Below, piece after piece: positions 19,146 through 29,928 of a DNA stretch of 42,515 nt. This DNA is from Eubacterium sp. MSJ-13 (lineage in GTDB: Bacteria > Bacillota > Clostridia > Lachnospirales > Lachnospiraceae). Under the pieces are notes generated by a model. That model ran no database searches. It had not been told where the DNA came from and was given only the letters and a program-made list of their open reading frames with translations. The stretch lies in assembly GCF_018918235.1 (NCBI RefSeq), contig NZ_JAHLQE010000092.1, forward strand, positions 1 to 42,515, given 5' to 3'. A program made the translations under genes and the position numbers. Numbering within the stretch: the first letter of the stretch is position 1; each line of letters starts with the position of its first letter.

Positions 19146-19287
19146 GGAGAGGCAGTATATATAATTCCGTAATGGCATTTACAAACACGCCGGTACTTAT
19201 GCACTGTATTTTAGGTGCTTTATGTATCCGCTGCGTGCTTGTTATAGCAAGAGCGTGCCATCGGGGAATTATATATACTGCCTCTCC
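19146..19287 (-). repeat. Palindromic element copy D (inverted)
   Basis: Perfect 23-bp outer arms (19146-19168 and 19265-19287) flank a core that, on the minus strand, reads GGCACGCTCTTGCTATAAC and then GCAGCGGATACATAA. It closely matches copy C, including the GGCGTGTTTG segment. The orientation is opposite to copy A. It sits between the convergent deacetylase and GHL10 genes and could also end transcription from both sides. Confidence 0.85.
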
Positions 19288-19318
19288 GTTAGCTATCTCA
19301 ATCCGAAAAATTTTTAGA

Positions 19319-20707
19319 CTACTTAAAAATCTTTTTAAGATTAGCCATCTCTTTTGAAGCTGCTTTACGGTTAAGGTCTGCATATGAGAAAAGCACATAA
19401 CCGCTGACTTTCTTTGTACTTCTTCCATATAAGACTTCGCGTTTAAGTATCGTATTGCTTGTTGAACAGCCGATATCGGAGACTGCTTTTGCCTGCGATT
19501 TTGACAGGCCTGCTCTGTAGCCCGCAAGTCCTATATAGAGCTTAACATTTTTATTTCTTGGAATGTTCGCCCATCTTAAGCAGGTTTTCTTGAACGGGCA
19601 TACTTTGTTTGTAAATGTCCAGTATATCTGAGGGCAGATATAATCGATATATTTATCTGAGTTCATCCATTTCTTTACATCACAGTAATAACTCCAGTCA
19701 AGATAGAGATTGTCAATATTTCCGGCAGGGCTTATGCCAAACTGCATTTTTTTGCTGGCTGATTTTACGGTTTTGTATACATTGCTGATGAGAAGGTCTA
19801 CATTCTGTCTTCTCCAGTTTACTATGCCGTAATATTTTCTGCCTGCAGATTTTCTATTTTTGACATATGAATTGTATTCTGTTCTGTCAAAGTTCTTTCT
19901 GTAGCTGCTTCCAAGGTTTGGATAGAAATAATCGTCAAAATGTATTCCATCAACTTTATAATTCTGAACGATTTCTTTTACACCTTTAGTTATAAGGTTT
20001 CTTACATCCGCTTTTGCAGGGTTGTAATAAAGTCCGCTGCCAAATTTCAGGACATTTCTCCGTTTGGCTTTTGAAGAAGATTTAGCCCATTTGTATGCAT
20101 ATGAATTTTTAGGCAGAGAATTTATGTTTGTAGTGGAAGATGTGATCCTGTAGGGGTTAATCCATGCATGAATCGAGAGGTTCATGGAATGGGCAGAATC
20201 GACCATTATCTTAAGCGGGTCAAATCCAGGATTTTTACCTGCTTTTCCTGATGCGTAAACCGACCACGGAAAATATTTTGAAGGGTACATTGCATCTGAA
20301 AACATGCGTACATGTACGAAAACGGTATTATAACCATTTGATTTGCATTTTTTGAATACATTGTTTATATAAGTGGTAAAACTTTTTTTTGTATAACCCT
20401 TATTGCTGTAACTTAAGAATGAAATCCATACGCCTCTTACCTCATCGGAGGTGATAGAACTTCCTGTTGAAATCGCACTTCCGGTAGAAACAGTATTTCC
20501 GTCAGAAACATCAGAGTCTAAGTCGGTCGTGTCCATGCTTGCGGCACGGACTGAGTTTGAATATGTATTGTCATACTGCGAAGAATTAAATTCGTTGTGC
20601 TTTTTATCAACAATACTTAAGATGATGGAACAGCACAAAAGAAGTGCGGCTACCATGAAAAATGTCTGTCTGCCAGAGTTTTTATTATGTTTGTTGTTTG
20701 TTGTCAT
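19319..20707 (-). CDS. GHL10/DUF187-family glycosidase-like membrane-anchored protein
   Basis: A 462-residue protein. Residues about 15-35 are a single hydrophobic segment (FFMVAALLLCCSIILSIV), acting as signal anchor. A Ser/Thr/Asp-rich linker (about 50-95) leads to the glycosyl-hydrolase-like 10 domain (YddW-like, DUF187): VRGVWISFLSYS at the first strand, NTVFVHVRMFSDAMYPS, HAWINPYR, then VDGIHFDDYFYP and FGISPAGN. The IHFDDYFYP acidic residues are the likely catalytic or metal site. Members are thought to act on cell-wall or related glycans; the exact reaction is unknown. The start at 20707 is used because GAGGAG precedes it; an in-frame extension upstream is AT-rich and lacks a ribosome site. 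Confidence 0.85.
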   Translation of the reverse strand: MTTNNKHNKNSGRQTFFMVAALLLCCSIILSIVDKKHNEFNSSQYDNTYSNSVRAASMDTTDLDSDVSDGNTVSTGSAISTGSSITSDEVRGVWISFLSYSNKGYTKKSFTTYINNVFKKCKSNGYNTVFVHVRMFSDAMYPSKYFPWSVYASGKAGKNPGFDPLKIMVDSAHSMNLSIHAWINPYRITSSTTNINSLPKNSYAYKWAKSSSKAKRRNVLKFGSGLYYNPAKADVRNLITKGVKEIVQNYKVDGIHFDDYFYPNLGSSYRKNFDRTEYNSYVKNRKSAGRKYYGIVNWRRQNVDLLISNVYKTVKSASKKMQFGISPAGNIDNLYLDWSYYCDVKKWMNSDKYIDYICPQIYWTFTNKVCPFKKTCLRWANIPRNKNVKLYIGLAGYRAGLSKSQAKAVSDIGCSTSNTILKREVLYGRSTKKVSGYVLFSYADLNRKAASKEMANLKKIFK

Positions 20708-20879
20708 TTTTTGCTCCTCATTCCCATTATTATAATAATTTATCGCAATTTTAAAACTATCAAGCAAGCAGTGGAGCGGATTGCGAATATCCGCTTGACT
20801 ATGCTATGCGGTGACACTGTTTATTAAAAATATAATACTTGATGATGATATACTTTGCAACAGATGAACCAAATTTAAA

Positions 20880-20907
20880 TGCCTGCCCCCTTAAAACGGG
20901 GCAGGCA
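20880..20907 (-). terminator. Rho-independent terminator of pyrG
   Basis: A GC-rich 10-bp stem (20880-20889 with 20898-20907) lies 25 bases past the pyrG stop. On the minus strand it is followed by TTTAAATTT. Confidence 0.85.
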
Positions 20908-20931
20908 CTTCATTTGTATACATATTTATGA

Positions 20932-22545
20932 TTATCTGTTGTCTTCCTGATATTTAAGTGCCGCACCTACAAATCCTTTAAATAATGGATGTGGTCTGTT
21001 TGGTCTTGATTTAAATTCAGGGTGAGCCTGTGTTGCGATAAACCAAGGATGAGTTGGAATCTCACACATTTCAACAATTCTGCCGTCAGGAGAGAGACCT
21101 GAGAGGAGAAGTCCTGCTTTTTCAAGGTCTTCACGGTAATAATTGTTTACTTCATAGCGGTGTCTGTGTCTTTCATGGATAGTTTCCTCGCCGTAAAGTT
21201 CATAAGCTTTTGAACTTTTATCAAGTACACAAGGATAAGAACCAAGTCTTAAAGTACCACCTATATCTTCGATACCGTCCTGTTCAGGCATAAGATGGAT
21301 GACAGGATGTGTAGTCTGAGGGTCAAGTTCTATACTGTGTGCATCGTGGAAGCCGACAACATGTCTTGCAAATTCAACGATTGCAAGCTGCATGCCGAGG
21401 CAGAGACCGAGGAATGGAATATTGTTTTCTCTAGCATATTTGATGGCAACTATCTTTCCGTCGATTCCTCTGTCACCAAATCCTCCCGGAACTAAGATTC
21501 CGCTTACATCGCCGAGAAGTTCCGATGCGTTTCCTTCGTTTAATTCCTCGGATGGTATCCATTTGATATTGACATTGCTCTTGTGAGCAAGTCCGCCATG
21601 TTTTAATGACTCGACAACACTGATATATGCATCATGAAGTGAAGTATATTTGCCGACAAGGGCAACAGTTACATCTTTATCAAGATTTTTAAGTGTGTCG
21701 ACCATATTCTGCCACTCAGTTATGTCAGGTTCTGGGCAGTCAAGACCAAGTTTTTCACAAACAACATCTGCAAGATGTTCTTTTTCCATAGCGAGAGGTG
21801 CTTCGTAGAGTGTCTCAACATCGAGGTTCTGTAAAACACTCTTTGTAGGAACATTACAGAAGAGTGCTATCTTATCCTTGAGACCTTCTTCAAGAGGAAG
21901 TTCTGTACGGCATACGATAACATCAGGCTGGATACCCATTCCCTGAAGTTCCTTAACACTTGCTTGTGTAGGTTTTGTCTTCATCTCCCCTGAGGCTTTA
22001 AGGTAAGGGATAAGTGTTACATGGATAAGGATAGCATTGTCATGTCCGATATCATGCTGGAACTGACGGATAGACTCAAGGAAAGGCTGGCTTTCGATAT
22101 CACCTACTGTACCACCTACTTCTATGATGGCTATCTGTGTGTCCTTGCATCCGTCATTGCGGTAAAAACGGCTTTTTATCTCGTTTGTGATATGAGGGAT
22201 GACCTGAACTGTACCTCCGCCGTAATCTCCGCGGCGTTCTTTGTTTAAAACTGACCAATAGACCTTACCAGTTGTTACATTTGACTGTTTTGTCAGACTT
22301 TCATCGATGAAACGCTCATAATGTCCGAGGTCAAGATCTGTCTCGGCACCGTCATCTGTTACGAAAACCTCACCGTGCTGTACAGGGTTCATAGTACCCG
22401 GGTCAATATTGATATATGGATCGAACTTCTGCATTGTCACGCTGTATCCACGCATTTTGAGCAATCTGCCCAAAGATGCTGCTGTGATACCTTTTCCGAG
22501 ACCGGAAACAACGCCACCAGTTACAAATACATATTTGACTGCCAT
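20932..22545 (-). CDS. pyrG: CTP synthase
   Basis: A 537-residue CTP synthase, which aminates UTP to CTP with ATP and glutamine. The N-terminal synthetase domain starts with the signature [17 protein letters not shown] and has the [11 protein letters not shown] segment. The C-terminal glutaminase shows [15 protein letters not shown] (nucleophile Cys) and the His-Glu of [11 protein letters not shown]. Full length. AAGGAGG lies upstream of the ATG. It has its own promoter at 22618-22647 and a strong terminator, so it is monocistronic. The leader shows no GC-rich attenuator, and the likely start-site sequence lacks the GGGC of the Bacillus reiterative control. Confidence 0.97.
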   Translation of the reverse strand: MAVKYVFVTGGVVSGLGKGITAASLGRLLKMRGYSVTMQKFDPYINIDPGTMNPVQHGEVFVTDDGAETDLDLGHYERFIDESLTKQSNVTTGKVYWSVLNKERRGDYGGGTVQVIPHITNEIKSRFYRNDGCKDTQIAIIEVGGTVGDIESQPFLESIRQFQHDIGHDNAILIHVTLIPYLKASGEMKTKPTQASVKELQGMGIQPDVIVCRTELPLEEGLKDKIALFCNVPTKSVLQNLDVETLYEAPLAMEKEHLADVVCEKLGLDCPEPDITEWQNMVDTLKNLDKDVTVALVGKYTSLHDAYISVVESLKHGGLAHKSNVNIKWIPSEELNEGNASELLGDVSGILVPGGFGDRGIDGKIVAIKYARENNIPFLGLCLGMQLAIVEFARHVVGFHDAHSIELDPQTTHPVIHLMPEQDGIEDIGGTLRLGSYPCVLDKSSKAYELYGEETIHERHRHRYEVNNYYREDLEKAGLLLSGLSPDGRIVEMCEIPTHPWFIATQAHPEFKSRPNRPHPLFKGFVGAALKYQEDNR

Positions 22546-22617
22546 TAAAATATCCTCCTTGTATGTTAAATTAATTAATTGTACTCTCTAATTGTATTCA
22601 TTAAACAAATATCTTCT

Positions 22618-22647
22618 ATTATAACTCATAAAGTATATATTGTTCAA
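22618..22647 (-). promoter_or_regulatory. Promoter of pyrG
   Basis: On the minus strand TTGAAC (22642-22647) and TATAAT (22618-22623) are 18 bases apart. The expected start gives a leader of about 65 bases. Confidence 0.65.
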
Positions 22648-22756
22648 TTAGTATTTATGACAGTATTTAAAGTTTTTTTTGTGGAAAATATACAAAAAAC
22701 ATTTCGTGTTTATAGTTTATAAAGATTATTTCACAATTTATTCAGATTGTAGGTTA

Positions 22757-22785
22757 TTGATTTATGCGGCAACTAGCTTTATAAT
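22757..22785 (+). promoter_or_regulatory. Promoter of ftsH
   Basis: TTGATT (22757-22762), 17 bases, TATAAT (22780-22785). The start site would be near 22792, giving a leader of about 110 bases. No CIRCE inverted repeat was seen near it. Confidence 0.7.
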
Positions 22786-22903
22786 GATACGGATAGAACG
22801 ATGATGCGGAGGATATTTGCTGTTTATGATAGACATAAGTATACATTAAAAAGTGGATAAAAATGCGGATACATCGTAATAATAAAACGGGGAGGTCTTG
22901 CAG

Positions 22904-25822
22904 ATGGAAAATAATAATAATCAGGATCCGAAAAAAAATCAAAATAGAAGAAGCGTAGTAATTTGTTTAGTTGTGGCATTAGTTATCTTTCTTATGTTCT
23001 CTTTTATGAACAGTCAGGTAGAGAAAGCTTCAAATAAAGAAATAACATATGACCAGTTCTTAAATATGCTTGATAACGGTCAGGTGTCAAAGGTAGTCAT
23101 AACATCAGATGAAATCAAGATAACACCGGCACAGCAGGCAAATAATATTTATAAAGTCACATATTATACAGGTGTCATCTCAATGGATTACAACCTTATA
23201 AACAGACTTGAAAAAGCAAATGTTGAATTTTCAAAAGAAGTTTCTTCTGGTTCATCAAGTCTTATGTACATGCTGATAACAACATTTTTACCTATACTTT
23301 TGTTGTGGGGCGGTCTTTTCTTTGTTGTACGCATGATGTCAAAAAATTCAGGCGGCATGATGGGTGTAGGAAAGAGTACCGCAAAGATGTATGTCCAGAA
23401 GGCAACAGGTGTTACATTTAAGGATGTTGCGGGACAGGAGGAGGCTATGGAGTCTCTCAATGAGCTTGTCGATTTTCTTAACAATCCGGGAAAATATACT
23501 GAGATAGGTGCAAAACTTCCTAAGGGTGCACTTCTCGTAGGACCTCCGGGAACAGGTAAGACACTTCTTGCAAAAGCAGTTGCAGGTGAGGCGGGAGTTC
23601 CATTTTTCTCGCTTTCAGGTTCAGATTTCGTGGAGATGTTTGTTGGTGTAGGTGCATCCAGAGTAAGAGATCTGTTTAAACAGGCACAGTCTATGGCCCC
23701 ATGTATCATCTTTATCGATGAGATAGATGCGATAGGTAAGAGCAGGGATAGTCAGTATGGCGGTGGAAATGATGAGAGGGAGCAGACACTTAACCAGCTC
23801 CTTTCAGAGATGGATGGTTTCGATTCATCAAAAGGTCTTGTAATACTCGGTGCGACAAACAGACCTGAGGTACTTGACAAGGCACTTCTTCGTCCGGGAC
23901 GTTTCGATAGAAGGATAATAGTTGAAAAACCTGACCTTAAAGGTCGTGTTGATATTCTTAAAGTACATGCAAAAGATGTGCTTATGGATGATTCTGTTGA
24001 TTTTGATGCAATTGCACTTGCAACAAGCGGTGCGGTAGGTTCAGACCTTGCCAATATGATAAATGAAGGTGCGATAATGGCGGTTCGTGCCGGAAGAAAA
24101 GCTGTAAGCCAGGCAGATCTTTTTGAGGCTGTCGAGGTTGTCATTGCAGGTAAGGAAAAGAAAGACAGAATCTTAGGAAAAGAAGAAAAGAGGATAGTTG
24201 CTTACCACGAGGTAGGTCATGCACTTGTAACGGCATTACAGAAAAATGCTGAGCCGGTGCAAAAGATTACTATCGTTCCAAGAACGATGGGTTCTCTGGG
24301 TTATGTTATGCAGGTGCCTGAGGAAGAAAAATATCTTATGAGCAAAGATGAGATACTGACAAGGATAGTTACTCTCTTTGGTGGACGTGCTGCCGAGCAG
24401 GTGGTATTTAATTCTATTACGACAGGTGCTTCAAACGATATTGAGAAGGCTACCTCACTTGCGAGAGCGATGGTAACACAGTATGGAATGACAGACAAGT
24501 TTGGAATGATAGGACTTGAGTCAGTCCAGAATAAATATCTTGACGGAAGAACTGTATTGAACTGTGGTGATGCGACAGAGGCAGAGATAGATCAGGAAGT
24601 TATGCGTATTCTCAAAGAGTGTTACGCAAAAGCCGAGGAGCTTTTAAGAGGTGACAGGGATGCCCTTGACAAACTTGCAGAATTTCTTATCGAGCATGAG
24701 ACTATCACAGGTAAGGAATTTATGAAAATATTCCGCAAGGTAAAAGGAATAGAAGAACCAGAGGGTGACCTCTATGATGCGATAGTCATTGATGTTGACG
24801 GAACTTTGCTCGACTCAGACAAGCAGATAAGTGAAAAGACAGTAGATGCTATAGTTGATGCACAGAAAAGGGGCAAAAAAGTTGCCATTGCATCAGGACG
24901 CTCAATAGCAGGCATCAGAAAAAATGCGTCAAAGATACAGCTTGAGAAGTTTGGCGGTTATGTTATAGCTTACAACGGAACTACAGTCGTAAATTGTAAG
25001 ACGGGTGAGTGTATTTACAATCAGATGGTTCCGGGTGAGTTATTAGGACAGGTATATAATGAAGCTGTGAAGTCAGGTGTTTCTATCGCTGTTTATAATG
25101 ATGCAGCCAAGGAACTTATTGCCGGAAACGGACTTAACAGATATGTGGAACTTGATGCGGCAGCATGTGATGTTGCAGTAAGGGAAGTAAATGATTTTGT
25201 AAAAGCCGTAAACTTTGGATTTAACAAGATATTACTCAGCGGTGAGCCGGATAATATGAAGAAAGTCGAAAATCACATGGCAGAAATGTTTGGAGATAAG
25301 GTGAATGTATTCCGTTCTGATCCTCATTTTGTTGAACTTCTTCCTAAGTATGTTGACAAGGGAGTTGCCGTTGAGAAACTTATGCGTTATCTTGACATAA
25401 ACAGAGATAAGGTTATCTGTGTGGGTGACAGTATAAATGACATGCCGATGCTCAGATATGCGGGAATGGGTGTTGCGATGGGCAATGCACAGGATAAGGT
25501 AAAGCAGTCGGCTGATTATGTGACACTTTCACATAATGAGGACGGAGTTGCAAATGTCATAAATAAATTTATGAAACCTGCTTCTGTGAAAAAAGATAAC
25601 GAAGAAGATGAAAAAGGCAGCACAGATAATAAAACAGAGAGCACAGAAGCTCAGACGGCAGAAATGCAAAACAGAAAAAAAGAAAATATAGAGACCAAAA
25701 ATACAGAAACAGAAAACATGGAAGAAGAAAATAAAACAGTTACATTGTCAAAAGAAAATGTTGAAAAAGATACTTCTAAGACAACATCTGACAATGAAAC
25801 ACAGGATTCTGATGAGATATAA
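22904..25822 (+). CDS. ftsH: FtsH membrane protease fused to a Cof-type HAD phosphatase
   Basis: A 972-residue fusion. Residues 1-610 are a complete FtsH: two transmembrane segments (about 17-37 and 110-140) around an extracytoplasmic loop, AAA+ module with Walker A GPPGTGKT (213-220), Walker B IIFIDEID and the [20 protein letters not shown] second region of homology, then the M41 zinc site HEVGH (His435, Glu436, His439) with Asp512 as third ligand. From about 622 to 890 comes a HAD hydrolase of the Cof subfamily with DVDGT (Asp630, Asp632) and [10 protein letters not shown] (841 onward), followed by an acidic, Glu/Thr/Asn-rich disordered tail. Usual FtsH length is 600-700. There is no stop, frameshift or internal ribosome site between the parts. 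Start: GGAGG eight bases before ATG 22904. FtsH degrades membrane and regulatory proteins; Cof enzymes dephosphorylate small metabolites. The benefit of the fusion is unknown. Confidence 0.95.
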   Translation: MENNNNQDPKKNQNRRSVVICLVVALVIFLMFSFMNSQVEKASNKEITYDQFLNMLDNGQVSKVVITSDEIKITPAQQANNIYKVTYYTGVISMDYNLINRLEKANVEFSKEVSSGSSSLMYMLITTFLPILLLWGGLFFVVRMMSKNSGGMMGVGKSTAKMYVQKATGVTFKDVAGQEEAMESLNELVDFLNNPGKYTEIGAKLPKGALLVGPPGTGKTLLAKAVAGEAGVPFFSLSGSDFVEMFVGVGASRVRDLFKQAQSMAPCIIFIDEIDAIGKSRDSQYGGGNDEREQTLNQLLSEMDGFDSSKGLVILGATNRPEVLDKALLRPGRFDRRIIVEKPDLKGRVDILKVHAKDVLMDDSVDFDAIALATSGAVGSDLANMINEGAIMAVRAGRKAVSQADLFEAVEVVIAGKEKKDRILGKEEKRIVAYHEVGHALVTALQKNAEPVQKITIVPRTMGSLGYVMQVPEEEKYLMSKDEILTRIVTLFGGRAAEQVVFNSITTGASNDIEKATSLARAMVTQYGMTDKFGMIGLESVQNKYLDGRTVLNCGDATEAEIDQEVMRILKECYAKAEELLRGDRDALDKLAEFLIEHETITGKEFMKIFRKVKGIEEPEGDLYDAIVIDVDGTLLDSDKQISEKTVDAIVDAQKRGKKVAIASGRSIAGIRKNASKIQLEKFGGYVIAYNGTTVVNCKTGECIYNQMVPGELLGQVYNEAVKSGVSIAVYNDAAKELIAGNGLNRYVELDAAACDVAVREVNDFVKAVNFGFNKILLSGEPDNMKKVENHMAEMFGDKVNVFRSDPHFVELLPKYVDKGVAVEKLMRYLDINRDKVICVGDSINDMPMLRYAGMGVAMGNAQDKVKQSADYVTLSHNEDGVANVINKFMKPASVKKDNEEDEKGSTDNKTESTEAQTAEMQNRKKENIETKNTETENMEEENKTVTLSKENVEKDTSKTTSDNETQDSDEI

Positions 25823-25899
25823 TGTTTTTGCAGCGACTTTCTATGATAGGAAAAGTGATATGACTGCAAGATGACAGGGAGGGCAGGTGGTTTTAAAAA

Positions 25900-27786
25900 G
25901 TGTTTGATATAAAAGAAGAATTAAAGAAACTGCCTGCAAAGCCCGGTGTTTATCTGATGCATGACAAGAGTGATGCAATCATATATGTCGGAAAGGCGAT
26001 AAGCCTTAAAAACAGGGTGAGGCAGTATTTTCAGGCGGGCAGGAAGGTATCTCCAAAGATTGAGAGGATGATATCGCAGATAGACCATTTTGAGTATATA
26101 ATTACGGATTCTGAGGTGGAAGCTCTCGTACTTGAGAATAATCTGATAAAAGAGCATGAGCCAAAATACAATACGATGCTCAAGGATGACAAGACATATC
26201 CTTATATAAAAGCAACTGTTTATGAGGATTTTCCGAGACTTATATATTCAAGGCAGCAGAAAAAGGATAAAAGCAAATATTTCGGACCGTTTACAAATGT
26301 GACGGCGGCGAGGGACACGCTTGAGTTTGCACATAAGATATATCAGATAAGGACATGCAGGAGAGTTCTTCCAAGAGATATCGGAAAAGAAAGACCATGT
26401 CTTAATTATCATATCGGAAAGTGCAGTGCACCTTGTCAGGGATATATAAGTAAGGAAGATTATGCTAAGAATTTTAATAAGGCTTTAAAACTGATAGAGG
26501 GCGATTATAAGCAGGTCATCGAATACCTTGAGGAAAAGATGTATGCTGCATCTGAAAAGATGGAATATGAGCAGGCGGCTGGCTACAGAGACCTTATAGA
26601 GAGTGTAAAAAAAATGTCCGTTAAACAGAAGATAAATGATTTTGGTGGAATGGACAGGGATGTTGTCGCAATTGCGAGGACAAATGAGGAGGCTGTCGTA
26701 CAGGTTTTCTTTATAAGAGAAGGAAAACTTATAGGGAGAGATCATTTTCATCTTAAGGGAAGTTACGGGGAGAAAGAGAGTGATATGCTTCAGGCATTTA
26801 TTAAACAATTTTATGCCGGAACACCTTTTATTCCTCGTGAAGTCATGGTAGAATATGAAATATCAGAATCAGAACTCATAGAAAAGTGGCTCAGTGAGAA
26901 GCGTGGAGGAAAAGTCAGTGTAGTCGTTCCAAAAAAAGGACAGAAAGAAAGACTTGTCGAGCTTGCCCACAAAAATGCAGCCATGGTTCTTACAAAAGAT
27001 ATGGAGAAGATAAAGCGCGAGGAGGAGCGGACGACAGGGGCTATGAAACAGATATGTGAGTGGCTTGGTCTTAGGGACATATCCCGTGTGGAATCTTATG
27101 ACATATCAAATATAAGCGGTTTTCAGTCGGTAGGCTCGATGGTCGTATTTGATGATGGCAGACCTAAGAAAAGCGATTATAGGAAGTTCAGGATAAAAAC
27201 TGTTGAAGGGCCAAATGATTATGCAAGTATGTATGAGGTACTTAAACGCAGGTTCAGTCATGGTCTTTCGGAAATGAAAGAGCTGGATGAGAAGAATCTT
27301 TCATCTGAATTTGGCAGTTTCACAAAATTTCCTGACCTTATCATGATGGATGGAGGTGTCGGACAGGTTCATATAGCGATGAGGGTTCTTTCGGAGTTAA
27401 ATATAGACATTCCAGTGTGCGGAATGGTAAAAGATGACAATCACAGGACGAGAGGACTGTTTTTCAACGAACATGAGATTCCGATAGACACAAACAGCGA
27501 AGGATTTCGTCTGATGACCAGGATTCAGGATGAGGTGCATCGTTTTGCAATAGAGTACCACCGTTCACTCAGAAGTAAAGAGCAGGTCAGATCGGTTCTT
27601 GACGATATCACAGGTATCGGAGAGAAAAGACGAAAGGCACTTATGAGACATTTTGTTTCTATAGATGCGATAAAGAATGCATCAGTCGATGAACTGGCTG
27701 GAGTTGACAGCATGAATGAGAAGGCTGCCAAAAGCGTTTATAAATTTTTTCATCAAGGAGGAGAAAAGGATGCAGGGAGAATATAG
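25900..27786 (+). CDS. uvrC: Excinuclease ABC subunit C
   Basis: A 628-residue UvrC, which makes both incisions in nucleotide excision repair with UvrA and UvrB. Order: GIY-YIG nuclease at the N terminus ([25 protein letters not shown]), cysteine cluster CRR...[17 protein letters not shown] motif about 205-235, RNase-H-like nuclease ([20 protein letters not shown]) and C-terminal helix-hairpin-helix ([13 protein letters not shown]). The GTG start is nine bases after AGGTGG. It overlaps hprK by 17 bases. The gap after ftsH holds an imperfect TTGCAG/CTGCAA hairpin (25828-25869) without a T-run. Confidence 0.96.
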   Translation: MFDIKEELKKLPAKPGVYLMHDKSDAIIYVGKAISLKNRVRQYFQAGRKVSPKIERMISQIDHFEYIITDSEVEALVLENNLIKEHEPKYNTMLKDDKTYPYIKATVYEDFPRLIYSRQQKKDKSKYFGPFTNVTAARDTLEFAHKIYQIRTCRRVLPRDIGKERPCLNYHIGKCSAPCQGYISKEDYAKNFNKALKLIEGDYKQVIEYLEEKMYAASEKMEYEQAAGYRDLIESVKKMSVKQKINDFGGMDRDVVAIARTNEEAVVQVFFIREGKLIGRDHFHLKGSYGEKESDMLQAFIKQFYAGTPFIPREVMVEYEISESELIEKWLSEKRGGKVSVVVPKKGQKERLVELAHKNAAMVLTKDMEKIKREEERTTGAMKQICEWLGLRDISRVESYDISNISGFQSVGSMVVFDDGRPKKSDYRKFRIKTVEGPNDYASMYEVLKRRFSHGLSEMKELDEKNLSSEFGSFTKFPDLIMMDGGVGQVHIAMRVLSELNIDIPVCGMVKDDNHRTRGLFFNEHEIPIDTNSEGFRLMTRIQDEVHRFAIEYHRSLRSKEQVRSVLDDITGIGEKRRKALMRHFVSIDAIKNASVDELAGVDSMNEKAAKSVYKFFHQGGEKDAGRI

Positions 27787-28735
27787 CGTGTCTCTTAAAG
27801 ATATGATAGAGGCACTTAAACTGGAGAATTGTACACCTGATGTCAATATAGACGACATCAAGATAACGCAGAATGAGGTAAACAGGCCGGCGTTGCAGCT
27901 TGCGGGATATTTTGATTATTTTGATTCAAGCCGTATACAGATAATAGGTCATGTGGAACATACTTATATGCAGCAGAAAGGAATGGAACACAGCGTTGCA
28001 ATGATGGAGAGGATCATGGCAGGAAGTGAAGACAAGGGACAGCCGCCATGTATCGTATATTGCAGGGAGATATGGATAGAGGATGAGATAGTTGCCCTTG
28101 CAAACAAATATCATGTACCGCTTCTTAGAAGCCGCAAAGCTACATCACCGTTTATGGCTGAACTTATAAGATGGCTTGGTGCTGAACTTGCACCGAGGTG
28201 TTCAGTTCATGGAGTTTTAGTTGATATATATGGTGAGGGTGTGCTTATCATGGGTGAGAGCGGGATAGGTAAATCAGAAGTGGCACTTGAACTTATCCAC
28301 AGAGGACACCGTCTTGTATCGGATGATGTTGTTGAGATAAAGAGGGTAAGTGACAATTCACTTATAGGAAGCTCGCCTGACATAACAAGACATTTTATCG
28401 AGCTTAGAGGCATAGGTATTATTGATGCAAAAGCACTTTTCGGTGTAGAGAGTGTTAAGGACTGGCAGGAGATAGACCTTGTCATCAAACTTGAAGAATT
28501 TAATAAAGAACAGGAATATGACAGACTTGGACTTGAGGAGCAGTATATAGAATTCCTAGACAGCAAAGTAGTGTGTCATTCGATTCCGATAAGACCGGGA
28601 AGAAATGTTGCTATTATCTGTGAGTCGGCAGCAGTAAACCACAGACAGAAAAAGATGGGATATAATGCAGCCGTAGAACTTTACAACAGAGTTACAAATA
28701 ATCTTGCAGAGAAACGTAAGGAAAAGGACAATTAA
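27770..28735 (+). CDS. hprK: HPr kinase/phosphorylase
   Basis: A 321-residue HprK/P, the bifunctional enzyme that phosphorylates or dephosphorylates Ser46 of HPr and so drives carbon catabolite control. The P-loop GESGIGKSE, the [11 protein letters not shown] segment and the signature [16 protein letters not shown] are present. ATG 27770 is used because AAGGAGG lies eight bases upstream; an earlier in-frame start would lie deeper inside uvrC. It overlaps the uvrC end, so the two genes are probably coupled. Confidence 0.95.
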   Translation: MQGEYSVSLKDMIEALKLENCTPDVNIDDIKITQNEVNRPALQLAGYFDYFDSSRIQIIGHVEHTYMQQKGMEHSVAMMERIMAGSEDKGQPPCIVYCREIWIEDEIVALANKYHVPLLRSRKATSPFMAELIRWLGAELAPRCSVHGVLVDIYGEGVLIMGESGIGKSEVALELIHRGHRLVSDDVVEIKRVSDNSLIGSSPDITRHFIELRGIGIIDAKALFGVESVKDWQEIDLVIKLEEFNKEQEYDRLGLEEQYIEFLDSKVVCHSIPIRPGRNVAIICESAAVNHRQKKMGYNAAVELYNRVTNNLAEKRKEKDN

Positions 28736-28779
28736 ATAGTTCATGAGATGAAAAGAGGTTGAATTGGAGGACACATAGG

Positions 28780-29904
28780 ATGTTATTTGTGAAAACAGAG
28801 GATCTTAAGCCAGGAATGAGGCTTGCCAAACCTATATACAATAAAAATGGTGTAATGCTTTATGAGCGTAATTCTAAAATTACAAGCCAGGGTATTATCA
28901 GTGTAGAGAATTTTGGACTGATAGGTATTTATGTACTTGAGCCGGCGGAACCTGTTCCACCGATGTCTGAAGATGATATTGAATTTGAGAGATTCCAGGC
29001 AATGTCAATATTTATAATAAGAGAGATACTCGATGCATATTCTGATAATAAAAAAGATGATAATATGTATCAGTTTATAAATCAGCTTCTTAAAAAGTAC
29101 GGCTCACTTCATCATAAGATTAACTTTATACAAAATCTGAGAAGTAATGATGATTATATATATAAACATTCTCTTAATACTGCAATATTATGTGCACTCA
29201 TTTCAAACAAGCTTGGTCTTGCTTTTAAAGAGCAGCTGGATCTAGTTGCCGCAGCACTGCTGCATGATGTTGGAGGACTTTCGATACCTGTGCAGTTAAG
29301 AAAAAAGAAAACAGAAGAACTTATGGCTGATGAGGGCAGAAAGATAGTATTGGCATATCAGAGTTCATGGCAGGAATTTAAGAACAACACAGATCTTTCT
29401 CCTGATATAAGGAGAATACTTATGGTTTTAATACCGATGCTTCATCCTGATATGCCGGGAGCTCCTAGTAAATTTCCAGATATACTTAGTGTGGAGATAA
29501 TTAAAGTGGCGTATTATTTTGACAATATGACAGCTATGAAATTTGGTGATGAGCCTCTGTCAGAAATAGCAGCAGTACGCTATTTGTTGGATCATGTTGG
29601 TGAATTTGACAAAAAAGTTGTTGATGCTCTTCTTGACAGCATAAACATATTAAGTCCAGGAGTATGTGTGGAGTTTACTAATGGGGATAAAGGGCTTGTT
29701 GTCACTTCAAATGAGAGTAATGTGCTTGAGCCGTTTGTTTTATCATTTAAAGATAATAAATTATATAATCTCGGTGATAGTGCGGTTGCCCGCAGTATGC
29801 AGATAAAAGACATTATGAAAACTATGGATAACCGCCATGTGGTCGATAGTAATATGCTTCAGCAGTATACCGGAAATACATTACATATGGGTGAAAAGAT
29901 ATAA
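28780..29904 (+). CDS. HD-domain protein with HD-GYP-like layout but no GYP motif
   Basis: A 374-residue cytoplasmic protein. The N terminus (LKPGMRLAKPIYNKNGVMLY, about 7-60) resembles the DUF3391-type module found before HD-GYP phosphodiesterases. The HD domain follows with YKHSLNTAIL and LLHDVGG (His-Asp pair, about 165). The GYP signature expected further on is replaced by LHPDMPGAPSKFPDI, so c-di-GMP hydrolysis is doubtful. ATG 28780 lies nine bases after GGAGG. It follows hprK by 44 bases and precedes pth by 24, so it is probably in the same transcript. Its substrate or ligand is unknown. Confidence 0.75.
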   Translation: MLFVKTEDLKPGMRLAKPIYNKNGVMLYERNSKITSQGIISVENFGLIGIYVLEPAEPVPPMSEDDIEFERFQAMSIFIIREILDAYSDNKKDDNMYQFINQLLKKYGSLHHKINFIQNLRSNDDYIYKHSLNTAILCALISNKLGLAFKEQLDLVAAALLHDVGGLSIPVQLRKKKTEELMADEGRKIVLAYQSSWQEFKNNTDLSPDIRRILMVLIPMLHPDMPGAPSKFPDILSVEIIKVAYYFDNMTAMKFGDEPLSEIAAVRYLLDHVGEFDKKVVDALLDSINILSPGVCVEFTNGDKGLVVTSNESNVLEPFVLSFKDNKLYNLGDSAVARSMQIKDIMKTMDNRHVVDSNMLQQYTGNTLHMGEKI

Positions 29905-29928
29905 ATTTGATAAGAAATGAGGAGTAAT

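Noticed and set aside
23188-24144. Long minus-strand frames inside ftsH
   Set aside because: Ser/Pro-rich shadows of a strongly conserved gene; no starts with ribosome sites.
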